The translations under genes were made by a program, and so were the position numbers. Below, piece by piece: positions 1-6,612 of a DNA stretch of 7,694 nt (positions are counted from its first letter, which is position 1; every line of letters begins with the position of its first letter). Source of the stretch: JAOUGY01 sp050329955 (lineage in GTDB: Bacteria; Actinomycetota; Acidimicrobiia; Spongiisociales; ZC4RG35). Location of the stretch: contig JBHJOH010000122.1 of NCBI GenBank assembly GCA_050329955.1, positions 1 through 7,694 of the forward strand, given 5' to 3'. The notes beneath the pieces are model-generated. The model saw nothing but the letters and a program-made list of their open reading frames with translations, searched no databases and was not told the origin of the DNA.

Positions 1-2267
1 TCCAGGGCCACGCCGCCCCCGGCATCTACGCCCGGGCGTACCTCGAGGGTCGCCTCGAGGAGAGCCAGCTCGACAACTTCCGCCAGGAGATCGGCGGCAA
101 CGGCCTCAGCTCGTATCCCCACCCCCGGCTCATGCCCGACTTCTGGGAGTACCCCACCGTCTCGATGGGGCTCGGACCGATCAACTCCCTCTACCAGGCC
201 CGTTTCAACAAGTATCTCCACAACCGCGGTATCGACGACACCAGGGACTCCAAGGTCTGGTGCTTCATCGGAGACGGCGAGACCGACGAACCCGAAACCC
301 TGGGTTCGATCTCCCTGGCTTCCCGCGAGGGTCTCGACAACCTGGTGTGGGTGATCAACTGCAACCTGCAGCGTCTCGATGGGCCGGTGCGCGGCAACGG
401 CAAGATCATCCAGGAACTCGAGGCAATGTTCCGCGGTGCCGGATGGAACGTCCTCAAGGTGATCTGGGGCAGCGGATGGGACCCGCTGCTCGATGCCGAC
501 CACGAAGGTGCCCTGGTCGATGTGATGAACGCCACTGTCGACGGCGAGTACCAGCGCTACAAGGCCGAGAACGGGGCCTATGTTCGCCAGCACTTCTTCG
601 GCAAGGATCCCCGCACCCTCGCCATGGTCGAGCACATGTCCGACACCGAGATCTGGGAGCTGCGGCGTGGCGGGCTCGACCACCACAAGCTCTACGCCGC
701 CTACAAGGCAGCGAGCGAGCTCACCGGCGCCCCCACCGTGATCCTGGCGAAGACCGTGAAGGGCTGGACGCTGGGTCCCGACGTCGAGGGCCGCAACGCC
801 ACCCACCAGATCAAGGAGCTCACCAACCAGCAGCTCCAGGAGTTGCGGGTTCGACTCCACCTGGAGGATGACATTCCCGAGGAGGCGCTCCAGGGCGACC
901 TCGATCCGCCCTACTACCGGCCCGGTCCGGATACTCCCGAGTACGCCTACCTCATGGAAAGCCGCAAACGGCTCCACGGCGCGGTCCCTTCACGTAGCAC
1001 CAGGGTTCGAAACCCGTTGCCGCTTCCGCCCGACGAGGCGTTCAAGGAGATCAACGCCGGCTCCGGCAAGGTGGAGGCGTCGACCACCACCGCTTTCACG
1101 CGCCTGCTCCGCAATCTGGCACGCACCGAGGGCTTCGGCTCCCGGGTCGTACCGATCGTGCCCGACGAGGCCCGAACCTTCGGGATGGACTCACTGTTCC
1201 GAGAGCTCAAGATCTACGCCTCGAAGGGGCAGCTCTACGAGCCGGTCGACGCCTCGATGATCCTCGCCTACGTGGAGGGCAAGGACGGCCAGATCCTCGA
1301 AGAGGGCATCACCGAAGCCGGGTCCACCGCCTCGTGGATCGCCGCCGGCACCTCGTACGCCACCAGGGGCGTACCCATGGTCCCCTTCTACATCTTCTAC
1401 TCGATGTTCGGCTGGCAGCGGGTCGGTGACCTGCTGTGGGCGGCCGCCGACGCCCGCACCCGTGGGTTCCTGCTGGGCGCCACCGCCGGCCGCACCACCC
1501 TCCAGGGCGAGGGTCTCCAGCACCAGGATGGCCACAGCTTGCTGCTGTCATCGGTGGTCCCGGTGTGCCGGTCGTACGACCCTGCCTTCGCCTACGAGCT
1601 CGGCGTCATCATCCGTGACGGCATCCACCGCATGTACGGCGACGGCGAGGACGTCTTCTACTACCTCACCGTCTACAACGAGAACTACCAACAGCCACCC
1701 AAGGCGGACGGTGTCGATCAGGGCATCCTCGATGGCCTCTACCGCTGGGCGGAGTCACCCGAAGGTGTCGAACGCCGTGGTGCGATCCTGTTCTCGGGTT
1801 CGGCCAACCTGGCGGCACGCCAGGCCCAAACCGAGCTGGCCGAGCGCTTCGGCATCGGCGTGGAACTGTGGTCCGCAACCTCGTACAAGGCGCTCCGTGA
1901 AGACGCCATGGCGGCCGATCGCTGGAACCGGCTCCACCCCGGCGCCGAGCCCCGGGTCCCGTTCGTCACCCGGGCACTGGCCGACGTCGGCGGGCCGATC
2001 GTCGCCGTCACCGACTTCATGCGGATGGTTCCCGAACAGGTGTCCCCGTGGATACCCCACCGTTTCGTTCCCCTCGGCACCGACGGATTCGGCCGGTCCG
2101 ACACCCGCAAGGCCCTGCGGCGCTTCTTCGAGACCGATACCCCCCACGTGGTGGTGGCGATGCTCTCCGGCCTCGCCGCCGACGGTGCCATCGACGCCGA
2201 AGTAGCCCGCAAAGCCATCGCCGACTACGGAATCGATCCGGACGTGGCGCCACCGTGGTCTAGATAG
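1..2267 (+). CDS. aceE: Pyruvate dehydrogenase E1 component, homodimeric type (5'-truncated by window edge)
   Basis: Thiamine-diphosphate-dependent E1 of the cytoplasmic pyruvate dehydrogenase complex. It decarboxylates pyruvate and acetylates the lipoyl groups of E2. The frame is open from base 3 (754 codons visible); the leading TC probably ends a Phe codon. The first ATG in view (132) is internal, because the 43 codons before it (QGHAAPGIYARAYLEGRL...) are also AceE sequence. Numbering from base 3, the ThDP/Mg motif GDGETDEPE begins at residue 90 with its distal Asn near 119. His3, His268 (RNATHQIKE), Glu389 (DEARTFGM), Glu438 (GITEAG) and His507 (GEGLQHQDGHS) fall where I recall E. coli AceE His142, His407, Glu522, Glu571 and His640. 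About 139 N-terminal residues are missing, implying roughly 890 in total, normal for the family. The 3' end is complete (TAG) and runs directly into a terminator hairpin. No defect is seen. Confidence 0.97.
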   Translation, partial: QGHAAPGIYARAYLEGRLEESQLDNFRQEIGGNGLSSYPHPRLMPDFWEYPTVSMGLGPINSLYQARFNKYLHNRGIDDTRDSKVWCFIGDGETDEPETLGSISLASREGLDNLVWVINCNLQRLDGPVRGNGKIIQELEAMFRGAGWNVLKVIWGSGWDPLLDADHEGALVDVMNATVDGEYQRYKAENGAYVRQHFFGKDPRTLAMVEHMSDTEIWELRRGGLDHHKLYAAYKAASELTGAPTVILAKTVKGWTLGPDVEGRNATHQIKELTNQQLQELRVRLHLEDDIPEEALQGDLDPPYYRPGPDTPEYAYLMESRKRLHGAVPSRSTRVRNPLPLPPDEAFKEINAGSGKVEASTTTAFTRLLRNLARTEGFGSRVVPIVPDEARTFGMDSLFRELKIYASKGQLYEPVDASMILAYVEGKDGQILEEGITEAGSTASWIAAGTSYATRGVPMVPFYIFYSMFGWQRVGDLLWAAADARTRGFLLGATAGRTTLQGEGLQHQDGHSLLLSSVVPVCRSYDPAFAYELGVIIRDGIHRMYGDGEDVFYYLTVYNENYQQPPKADGVDQGILDGLYRWAESPEGVERRGAILFSGSANLAARQAQTELAERFGIGVELWSATSYKALREDAMAADRWNRLHPGAEPRVPFVTRALADVGGPIVAVTDFMRMVPEQVSPWIPHRFVPLGTDGFGRSDTRKALRRFFETDTPHVVVAMLSGLAADGAIDAEVARKAIADYGIDPDVAPPWSR

Positions 2268-2320
2268 AAGCCGAGCTGCTGGCTGCTGGCTAGGAGCTAG
2301 CAGCCAGCAGCTTCGGCTTT
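2268..2320 (+). terminator. Palindromic transcription terminator after aceE
   Basis: The palindrome begins on the base after the aceE stop. The outer arms AAGCCGA (2268-2274) and TCGGCTT (2313-2319) pair perfectly. The inner arms GCTGCTGGCTGCT (2275-2287) and AGCAGCCAGCAGC (2299-2311) pair perfectly. This gives about 20 bp with one bulged T (2312) and an 11-base apical loop. An alternative register pairs GCTAG with CTAGC around a GAG loop. The U-tract is short (TTT at 2318-2320), so it is an atypical intrinsic terminator, though the stem is very stable. It separates aceE from the next gene, which should then need its own promoter. Confidence 0.75.
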
Positions 2321-2378
2321 CGCGCTATCGTCAAAATCGCTCGACTTACCGGTTCATCGTGCCGAACAACACGGTGAC

Positions 2379-2384
2379 AAGGAG
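2379..2384 (+). promoter_or_regulatory. Ribosome binding site of the HD-GYP gene
   Basis: AAGGAG lies 9 bases before the ATG at 2394. This is a good Shine-Dalgarno match and supports that start. The 60-odd bases between the terminator and this site (2321-2378) should hold the promoter, but I could not assign convincing -35/-10 boxes. Confidence 0.75.
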
Positions 2385-2393
2385 CGAGGGCCG

Positions 2394-4799
2394 ATGGGGC
2401 CTACGAAGGGGACAACACCGCTCGAAGATCGGTGGCGGTCGCGCAGACTCGCCGCGTTTGTTTTGCGCGCCGCCATTTTCCTCGTGCCGTTGGGAATGGG
2501 CTTCCTGGCGGGACGGACGGCCGCCCGGATGCTCCCCGAAACCGAGACCGCCACCGACATCGCCGTTTGGTGGGTGTCGGTGCTGGCCGCCTCGACGATC
2601 GCAGCCACCCTCACCGATCGGGTTGCCCGGCGACTTCTTCCCCTCACCATCCTGCTCAAGATGACGATGCTGTTCCCCGATCGGGCACCTTCGAGGATGC
2701 GGGTGGCGCTTCGGTCCGGCAACTTCACCGAGCTCCGCAAGCGAATCGACCGCGTTCAGTCCGGTGAGTCGACCGACATCGGAGAGATGTCCGAGCTGAT
2801 CCTGTCGCTTTCGACGGCGCTCTCCAATCACGACAGGAAGACCCGCGGACACTCCGAGCGGACCCGGGCCTACACCGACATCCTCTCCGAGGAAATGGGC
2901 CTGAGCGAGGAAGCAAGGGACAAGCTGCGCTGGGCGGCGCTGCTCCATGACGTGGGCAAGCTCGAAGTACCGGCCGAGATCCTGAACAAGGACTCCTCGC
3001 TGACCGACGAGGAGTGGCACATCGTTCGGCAACACCCGGTGTACGGGATGAAGCTGGTGGGCCCGCTCATCCCATGGATGGGTGAATGGGCCAAGACCAT
3101 CGAACATCACCACGAACGTTTCGACGGAACCGGATACCCCCACGGTCTCGCTGGAACCGAGATCGCGCTCGGCGCCCGCATCGTCTCCGTGGGCGACGCC
3201 TACGATGTCATGACCTCTGGAAGGGCGTATCAGCGCCCGAAGACGCCTGCTGCGGCCCGGCAGGAGATCGCCTCCCAGGCGGGGCGCCAGTTCGATCCGC
3301 TGGTCGTACGGGCCCTCATGAACGTTTCGCTCGGGCGCCTCCAGGTGGCAGCCGGGCCCCTCGCCATGCTCGCCGAGCTCCCATTCATCCGGGGACTCCC
3401 CCAGATTGGCCGCGACGCCGCCACCCTGCTCACCAGTTCCGCGGTGTTGGCGACCTCGATCGCCGCCGGGGTGATTCCTCCGCCCTCGGCATTCCTGCCG
3501 GTCGACGTGGTCGACGCTGTTGCCGCCGCCGGAGAGTTCGCGCTGCCGCCCGAACCCGATTCGACCCCCTCCACCGTGCAGGAACCATCGTCCACCACCA
3601 GCACCACGCTGCCGGAGGAGACCACCACCTCCACGACGACACCGTCCACGACCACCACGACCGCCACCGACGAGCCCACCACCACCGTCACCACCTCGGA
3701 TGGTCCGACGGCTGTGAGCGACGCCGTGAGCACGCCCATGGGCGTTCCGATCGTCATCGACGTTCTCGCCAACGACTCCGACCCAGCCGGTTCGCTCGAT
3801 CCGAGCAGCCTACGTCTCCGATCCACCCCGGGCCGGGGGTCGGCGGTGGTGGGGTCCGGGCGGATCACCTACACCCCCGAACCCGACCAGGTCGGAGAAG
3901 ACTCCTTCCGGTACCGCGTCTGCAACAGGGCGGAAGCATGTGCCGAGGCAACCGTCACGATCACGATCTCCAGCGTCCAACGGCCTCCGGTACCGGGCGT
4001 CACCACCGCCGCCATCGACGAGGACACGCTGTTGAACCTGGCGCTGGGGCTGACCGATCCCGACGGTGACGACCTGACCTGCTCACTGGCTGCCAGCCCG
4101 TCTTCGGGGGCGGCCACCGTGCCCGCCGACTGCTCGCGGCTGGTGTTCCAGCCGGCCGAGAACTTCAACGGGGCAGTGGAGATCATGATCGAGGTCACGG
4201 ACGGCACCAGCGATGTCACCTTCGTCGTGATCGTGACGGTGCGCCCTGTCAACGATGCCCCGGTCGCGGCCAACGACGTCGCCTCGACCGGTTGGGGAGC
4301 ACCCGTCGACATCGCGGTGCTCGCCAATGACGTCGACGTCGACGGTGATCGCCTGACCGTGACGATCACATCTCAGCCGACCGCCGGTACCGCCGCCGTG
4401 GTGGGGTCGGTGGTTCGCTACACGCCCACCTTCGGTGCGGCCGGCACCTTCACGATCGGATACCGCATCTGCGACCCCGCTGGCCTGTGCGATGACGCCA
4501 CCGTGAGCGTGACGGTCACGGCCGCGACCGTCACTGGCGACGACACCGGATCCGGCCCGGCGGGAGCGGAGGTGGTCGTCCGGGTCGTGAACAACGATGT
4601 ACCGGGGAACGGGTTCTGGGACAGGCAATCCTTCAGGATCGTCACCGACCCCCAGAACGGGAACGCCCTGACGTCGGGTGGCGGGAGGATCCGGTACACC
4701 CCCGACGACGGCTTCACGGGAACGGACACCGTTGTCTACGAACTGTGTGACACCGCAGGGTCATGTGACACGGCGACCTTCACGGTCACCATCGGATGA
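2394..4799 (+). CDS. Membrane HD-GYP phosphodiesterase fused to exported Ig/cadherin-like repeats
   Basis: Predicted c-di-GMP phosphodiesterase, 801 residues. Order: basic N-terminus; two membrane segments (about 19-40 and 55-74); HD-GYP domain (about 140-312); third membrane segment (about 343-361); Ser/Thr/Pro stalk (about 386-437); four beta-sandwich repeats of Big_9/cadherin-like type (about 438-526, 531-617, 622-708, 711-800). The HD-GYP domain looks catalytically complete: His153, HDxGK at 185-189, His214, HHE at 239-241 followed by DGTGYP (244-249), and Asp268. Basic residues before segments 1 and 3 and after segment 2 put the N-terminus and enzyme in the cytoplasm and the repeats outside. 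Paired cysteines in the repeats fit an oxidising exterior. There is no GGDEF, EAL, PAS or HAMP domain and no LPXTG signal. A good Shine-Dalgarno supports the start. It stands alone, between the aceE terminator and a convergent operon. Domain calls are by motif; the link between enzyme and adhesin-like exterior is inference. Confidence 0.9.
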   Translation: MGPTKGTTPLEDRWRSRRLAAFVLRAAIFLVPLGMGFLAGRTAARMLPETETATDIAVWWVSVLAASTIAATLTDRVARRLLPLTILLKMTMLFPDRAPSRMRVALRSGNFTELRKRIDRVQSGESTDIGEMSELILSLSTALSNHDRKTRGHSERTRAYTDILSEEMGLSEEARDKLRWAALLHDVGKLEVPAEILNKDSSLTDEEWHIVRQHPVYGMKLVGPLIPWMGEWAKTIEHHHERFDGTGYPHGLAGTEIALGARIVSVGDAYDVMTSGRAYQRPKTPAAARQEIASQAGRQFDPLVVRALMNVSLGRLQVAAGPLAMLAELPFIRGLPQIGRDAATLLTSSAVLATSIAAGVIPPPSAFLPVDVVDAVAAAGEFALPPEPDSTPSTVQEPSSTTSTTLPEETTTSTTTPSTTTTTATDEPTTTVTTSDGPTAVSDAVSTPMGVPIVIDVLANDSDPAGSLDPSSLRLRSTPGRGSAVVGSGRITYTPEPDQVGEDSFRYRVCNRAEACAEATVTITISSVQRPPVPGVTTAAIDEDTLLNLALGLTDPDGDDLTCSLAASPSSGAATVPADCSRLVFQPAENFNGAVEIMIEVTDGTSDVTFVVIVTVRPVNDAPVAANDVASTGWGAPVDIAVLANDVDVDGDRLTVTITSQPTAGTAAVVGSVVRYTPTFGAAGTFTIGYRICDPAGLCDDATVSVTVTAATVTGDDTGSGPAGAEVVVRVVNNDVPGNGFWDRQSFRIVTDPQNGNALTSGGGRIRYTPDDGFTGTDTVVYELCDTAGSCDTATFTVTIG
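3549..3704 (+). repeat. Low-complexity Thr/Ser/Pro-rich stalk segment in the HD-GYP gene
   Basis: Runs of ACC/ACG codons encode a linker of mostly Thr, Ser and Pro with some Glu (residues about 386-437, including TTTSTTTPSTTTTTATD). It separates the third membrane segment from the first exported repeat and probably acts as an extended, possibly glycosylated, stalk through the cell wall. The DNA is repetitive in triplets, so it is prone to length change. Long open frames in other phases here come from this composition. Confidence 0.85.
3705..4796 (+). repeat. Four tandem Ig/cadherin-like (Big_9-type) repeats within the HD-GYP protein
   Basis: Four diverged units of about 85-90 residues. Units 1, 3 and 4 share the pattern (V)LANDxD or NNDV, then a YTP motif (RITYTPEP, VRYTPTFG, RIRYTPDD), then a Y-x-(VIL)-C-x5-C strand (Cys510/516, Cys693/699, Cys785/791) and a final TVT strand. 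Unit 2 has the related DPDGDDLTC and FNGA motifs, but its cysteines sit elsewhere (563 and 580). Such repeats are common in exported adhesins. The last unit ends at the C-terminus, so membrane segment 3 is the only anchor. Confidence 0.8.
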
Positions 4800-4823
4800 G
4801 TCGGCCGGGGGCGGGGCCGGCTC
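4798..4823. terminator. Shared hairpin between convergent genes, overlapping both stop codons
   Basis: GAGTCGGCC (4798-4806) pairs with GGCCGGCTC (4815-4823) through nine pairs, one of them G-T, around an eight-base G-rich loop. The left arm includes two bases of the HD-GYP stop (4797-4799). The right arm includes two bases of the CoxG stop (4822-4824, - strand). On the + strand it is followed by a T-rich stretch (CTTCTTTCC), so it reads best as a terminator for the HD-GYP gene. The - strand side has no T-tract. Confidence 0.55.
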
Positions 4824-5373
4824 ACTTCTTTCCGAACAGCCTCTTGAACCAGGCGAGCAGGCTCTGGAAGAACAACGACAGCCCCTTGACGTCGGCCGCC
4901 TTGATCTCCTGGGCCTCCTCGACGGTGGTGGCCGCCAGCTTGCCTTCCACGCACTGAACGAGCTCGCTGATGAGCCGGGTCGACATCTCGTTGATGAGGC
5001 CGGTGCGACCGAACTGGGCGGCGGCGCCGGACAGGGTGACATCGGCGTCGATCTTCACCGCGGTGCCGGCAGGGGACGGCACCAGGGCATACGTCACCTT
5101 GACCTGTCCCCGGCTTCCGCCTCGGCGGTCCACACCCTTTCCGTCGATGAGTCCGGTCTTGGCGGCGTGGTCGGGCGTCACGGTGGCCTCACCCTCGAAG
5201 GTGGCGGAGAGCGGCCCCAGTTTCACCGAGACCTTGCCGACGTAGACACCTTCGCCCTTGTCTTCCAGGAGCTCGGCACCGGGAAGGCAGTCGGCCACGG
5301 AGGCGACATCCTGGAAGAAGTTCCAGACGGTGTCGACGGGGCGGGACACTTCGAATTCGTGAGTGATGTTCAT
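4822..5373 (-). CDS. coxG: CoxG-like SRPBCC protein (CO dehydrogenase subunit G family)
   Basis: 183 residues. CoxG proteins are accessory factors of aerobic CO dehydrogenase. They were described as needed to attach the enzyme to the membrane, and more recently as quinone-handling partners. The N-terminus (MNITHEFEVSRPVDTVWNFF, then VADCLPGAE) is the typical START/SRPBCC opening. Further family motifs are KLGPLSATFEGEA (51-63), the Gly-rich GKGVDRRGGSRG (78-89) and LSGAAAQFGR (114-123). The last 20 residues form a probable amphipathic helix rich in Phe, Leu and Trp, ending FGKK, which suits membrane contact. The frame is open further upstream to 5457, but the ATG at 5373 matches the family start and has GAGGA (5385-5381) 7 bases before it. 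It is the last gene of the - strand block, 102 bases after xdhC. It could serve another molybdenum hydroxylase. Confidence 0.88.
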   Translation of the reverse strand: MNITHEFEVSRPVDTVWNFFQDVASVADCLPGAELLEDKGEGVYVGKVSVKLGPLSATFEGEATVTPDHAAKTGLIDGKGVDRRGGSRGQVKVTYALVPSPAGTAVKIDADVTLSGAAAQFGRTGLINEMSTRLISELVQCVEGKLAATTVEEAQEIKAADVKGLSLFFQSLLAWFKRLFGKK

Positions 5374-5380
5374 GGGCGGA

Positions 5381-5385
5381 TCCTC
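5381..5385 (-). promoter_or_regulatory. Ribosome binding site deciding the coxG start
   Basis: GAGGA on the - strand, 7 bases before the ATG at 5373-5371. It supports this start over the longer open frame that extends to 5457. Confidence 0.65.
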
Positions 5386-5475
5386 GCTCGACTGCAGACG
5401 TACGCTAGACCGCTGCCCTGCGGCACGCATAACCGCCCAGAATCGGAGTGCGGCCAATCCCGGTCGAACGGAGCG

Positions 5476-6543
5476 TCACGGAAGTGATTGCATGCTGTGG
5501 GGGCCCTTCCGGGATCGGAGATGTCCGCCGTTCCTGGCACGACGGACGCCGACGATCTCGGCCACGATCGCCAGGGCGATCTCGTAGGGACCCTCCGCTC
5601 CGATGTCGAGGCCTGCCGGGCCGTACACCGTGCCCAGGTCTTCGTAGTCCCCGCCCAGATCCGCCAGCAGGCGTTCCAGACGTTCCCCCGGCCCCAGGGC
5701 GCCCACGTAGGCGACGCCGCTACCAGAGAGGCACCGAAGGTACTCGAGGTCACGCAGGTAGTTGTGGGACATCAGCACCACGTGAGACCGCTGATCGAGC
5801 TCGACCGCCGAGCGAAGATCCCGCGCCTCACAGTGGACGAGGGCCGAGGCCTCGGGGAACCGTTCCGCCGTGAGAAACTGACGTCGGTCGTCGACCACGA
5901 TCACCTCGAAGCCGAGGTCGGCGCCGTAGCGAACCAGGGGGACGGCGTCGTGTCCGGCTCCGCACACCACCAGCCGCGATGGCGACCCCACCACTTCGAT
6001 GAGTGCTTCCGATCCCTCCAGGGCCAGCAGCCGGTGACGGGAGTCGATCAACGCCTCCCGGGCCGCCTCCACCAGTGCGGCGGGAACCACGCCGTCGGAT
6101 CCGGAGTGGGTGACAACCGCACGATCACCGACCCTGTCGCCTCCCAGCAGGTGAACGATGGCGGCGGGCCGCTGGGCGCTGCGCAACTCCCCCAGCATCG
6201 TCGACAGGGCCAACGCCGATGAGGAAGGTTCCACCAGCAGTCGGGTGGCGCCGTTGCAGCCGATACCCCACCCCCACACCGCCTCGTCATCTGCGGTGAG
6301 ATCGAACTCGACCACCTCAGGTGCCGAGGAACGGATCACTCTGGCTGCGATGGCACGCAGATCGGAGTCGAGGCACCCACCCGACACCGTCCCCACCGAG
6401 GTACCGTCCTCGGCCATCAACTGGCGAGCGGCCAGCCCCCGATAGGTCGAGCCTCTGACTCCGACCACGGTCGCCAACGCGAAGGGGATGGCGCGCTTGG
6501 TCCAGTCGGCGATCGTCTCACGAATCCGGTCGAGTTCGGCCAC
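5476..6543 (-). CDS. XdhC/CoxI family molybdenum-hydroxylase maturation factor
   Basis: 355 residues, full length. XdhC-family proteins bind molybdenum cofactor, help in its sulfuration and deliver it to the apo-enzyme (xanthine dehydrogenase or CO dehydrogenase types); they are not enzyme subunits. The N-terminal XdhC_CoxI domain (about 1-107) shows ALATVVGVRGSTYRG (22-36), VGTVSGGCLDSDL (50-62) and WGWGIGCNG (90-98). A linker follows, then a Rossmann domain from about 189 with VVCGAGHDA (192-200), VIVVDDR (214-220), MSHNYLRDLEYL (258-269), AYVGALGPGERLERLL (278-293) and GLDIGAEGPYEIALAI (311-326). The C-terminal LRSRKGP is also typical of this subfamily. The start is GTG at 6543; the frame upstream to the stop near 6613 has no other ATG, GTG or TTG. 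No well-spaced Shine-Dalgarno is visible. It lies 69 bases after mog and before coxG, matching cox-type maturation clusters. The family is certain; the client enzyme is inferred. Confidence 0.93.
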   Translation of the reverse strand: MAELDRIRETIADWTKRAIPFALATVVGVRGSTYRGLAARQLMAEDGTSVGTVSGGCLDSDLRAIAARVIRSSAPEVVEFDLTADDEAVWGWGIGCNGATRLLVEPSSSALALSTMLGELRSAQRPAAIVHLLGGDRVGDRAVVTHSGSDGVVPAALVEAAREALIDSRHRLLALEGSEALIEVVGSPSRLVVCGAGHDAVPLVRYGADLGFEVIVVDDRRQFLTAERFPEASALVHCEARDLRSAVELDQRSHVVLMSHNYLRDLEYLRCLSGSGVAYVGALGPGERLERLLADLGGDYEDLGTVYGPAGLDIGAEGPYEIALAIVAEIVGVRRARNGGHLRSRKGPHSMQSLP

Positions 6544-6612
6544 ACCCGGAGGATAGGTGCCCTTCCCCTCCCGAGCCGCGAAGAACGCTCGACGGCGCCC
6601 GCTCGGCCGGCG

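Noticed and set aside
260..871. Long open frames overlapping aceE in other phases and on the opposite strand (for example 260-871, 1426-2205, 1739-2218)
   Set aside because: They overlap the conserved AceE frame, are rich in Arg/Pro/Ser as expected for shifted high-GC sequence, and show no protein family features.
2346..3143. 265-codon - strand open frame over the start of the HD-GYP gene
   Set aside because: Antisense to conserved HD-GYP motifs with low-complexity, Arg/Gly/His-rich content; a composition artefact.
3590..3704. Triplet-repetitive DNA considered as a tandem repeat or CRISPR-like array
   Set aside because: It has no regular unit or spacers and simply reflects Thr/Ser codon runs in the stalk.
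3230..3868. - strand frame encoding Val/Ser-rich sequence opposite the Thr-rich stalk
   Set aside because: The Val runs are the complement of the ACC/ACG Thr codons; there is no start signal or family motif.
5374..5457. 28-codon N-terminal extension of CoxG
   Set aside because: The family starts at the MNITHEFEVS segment, and a well-placed GAGGA precedes that ATG; the extension has no family resemblance.
5488..6222. 244-codon + strand open frame opposite xdhC
   Set aside because: Fully antisense to the conserved XdhC frame, with His/Gln/Gly-rich composition and no recognisable domain.
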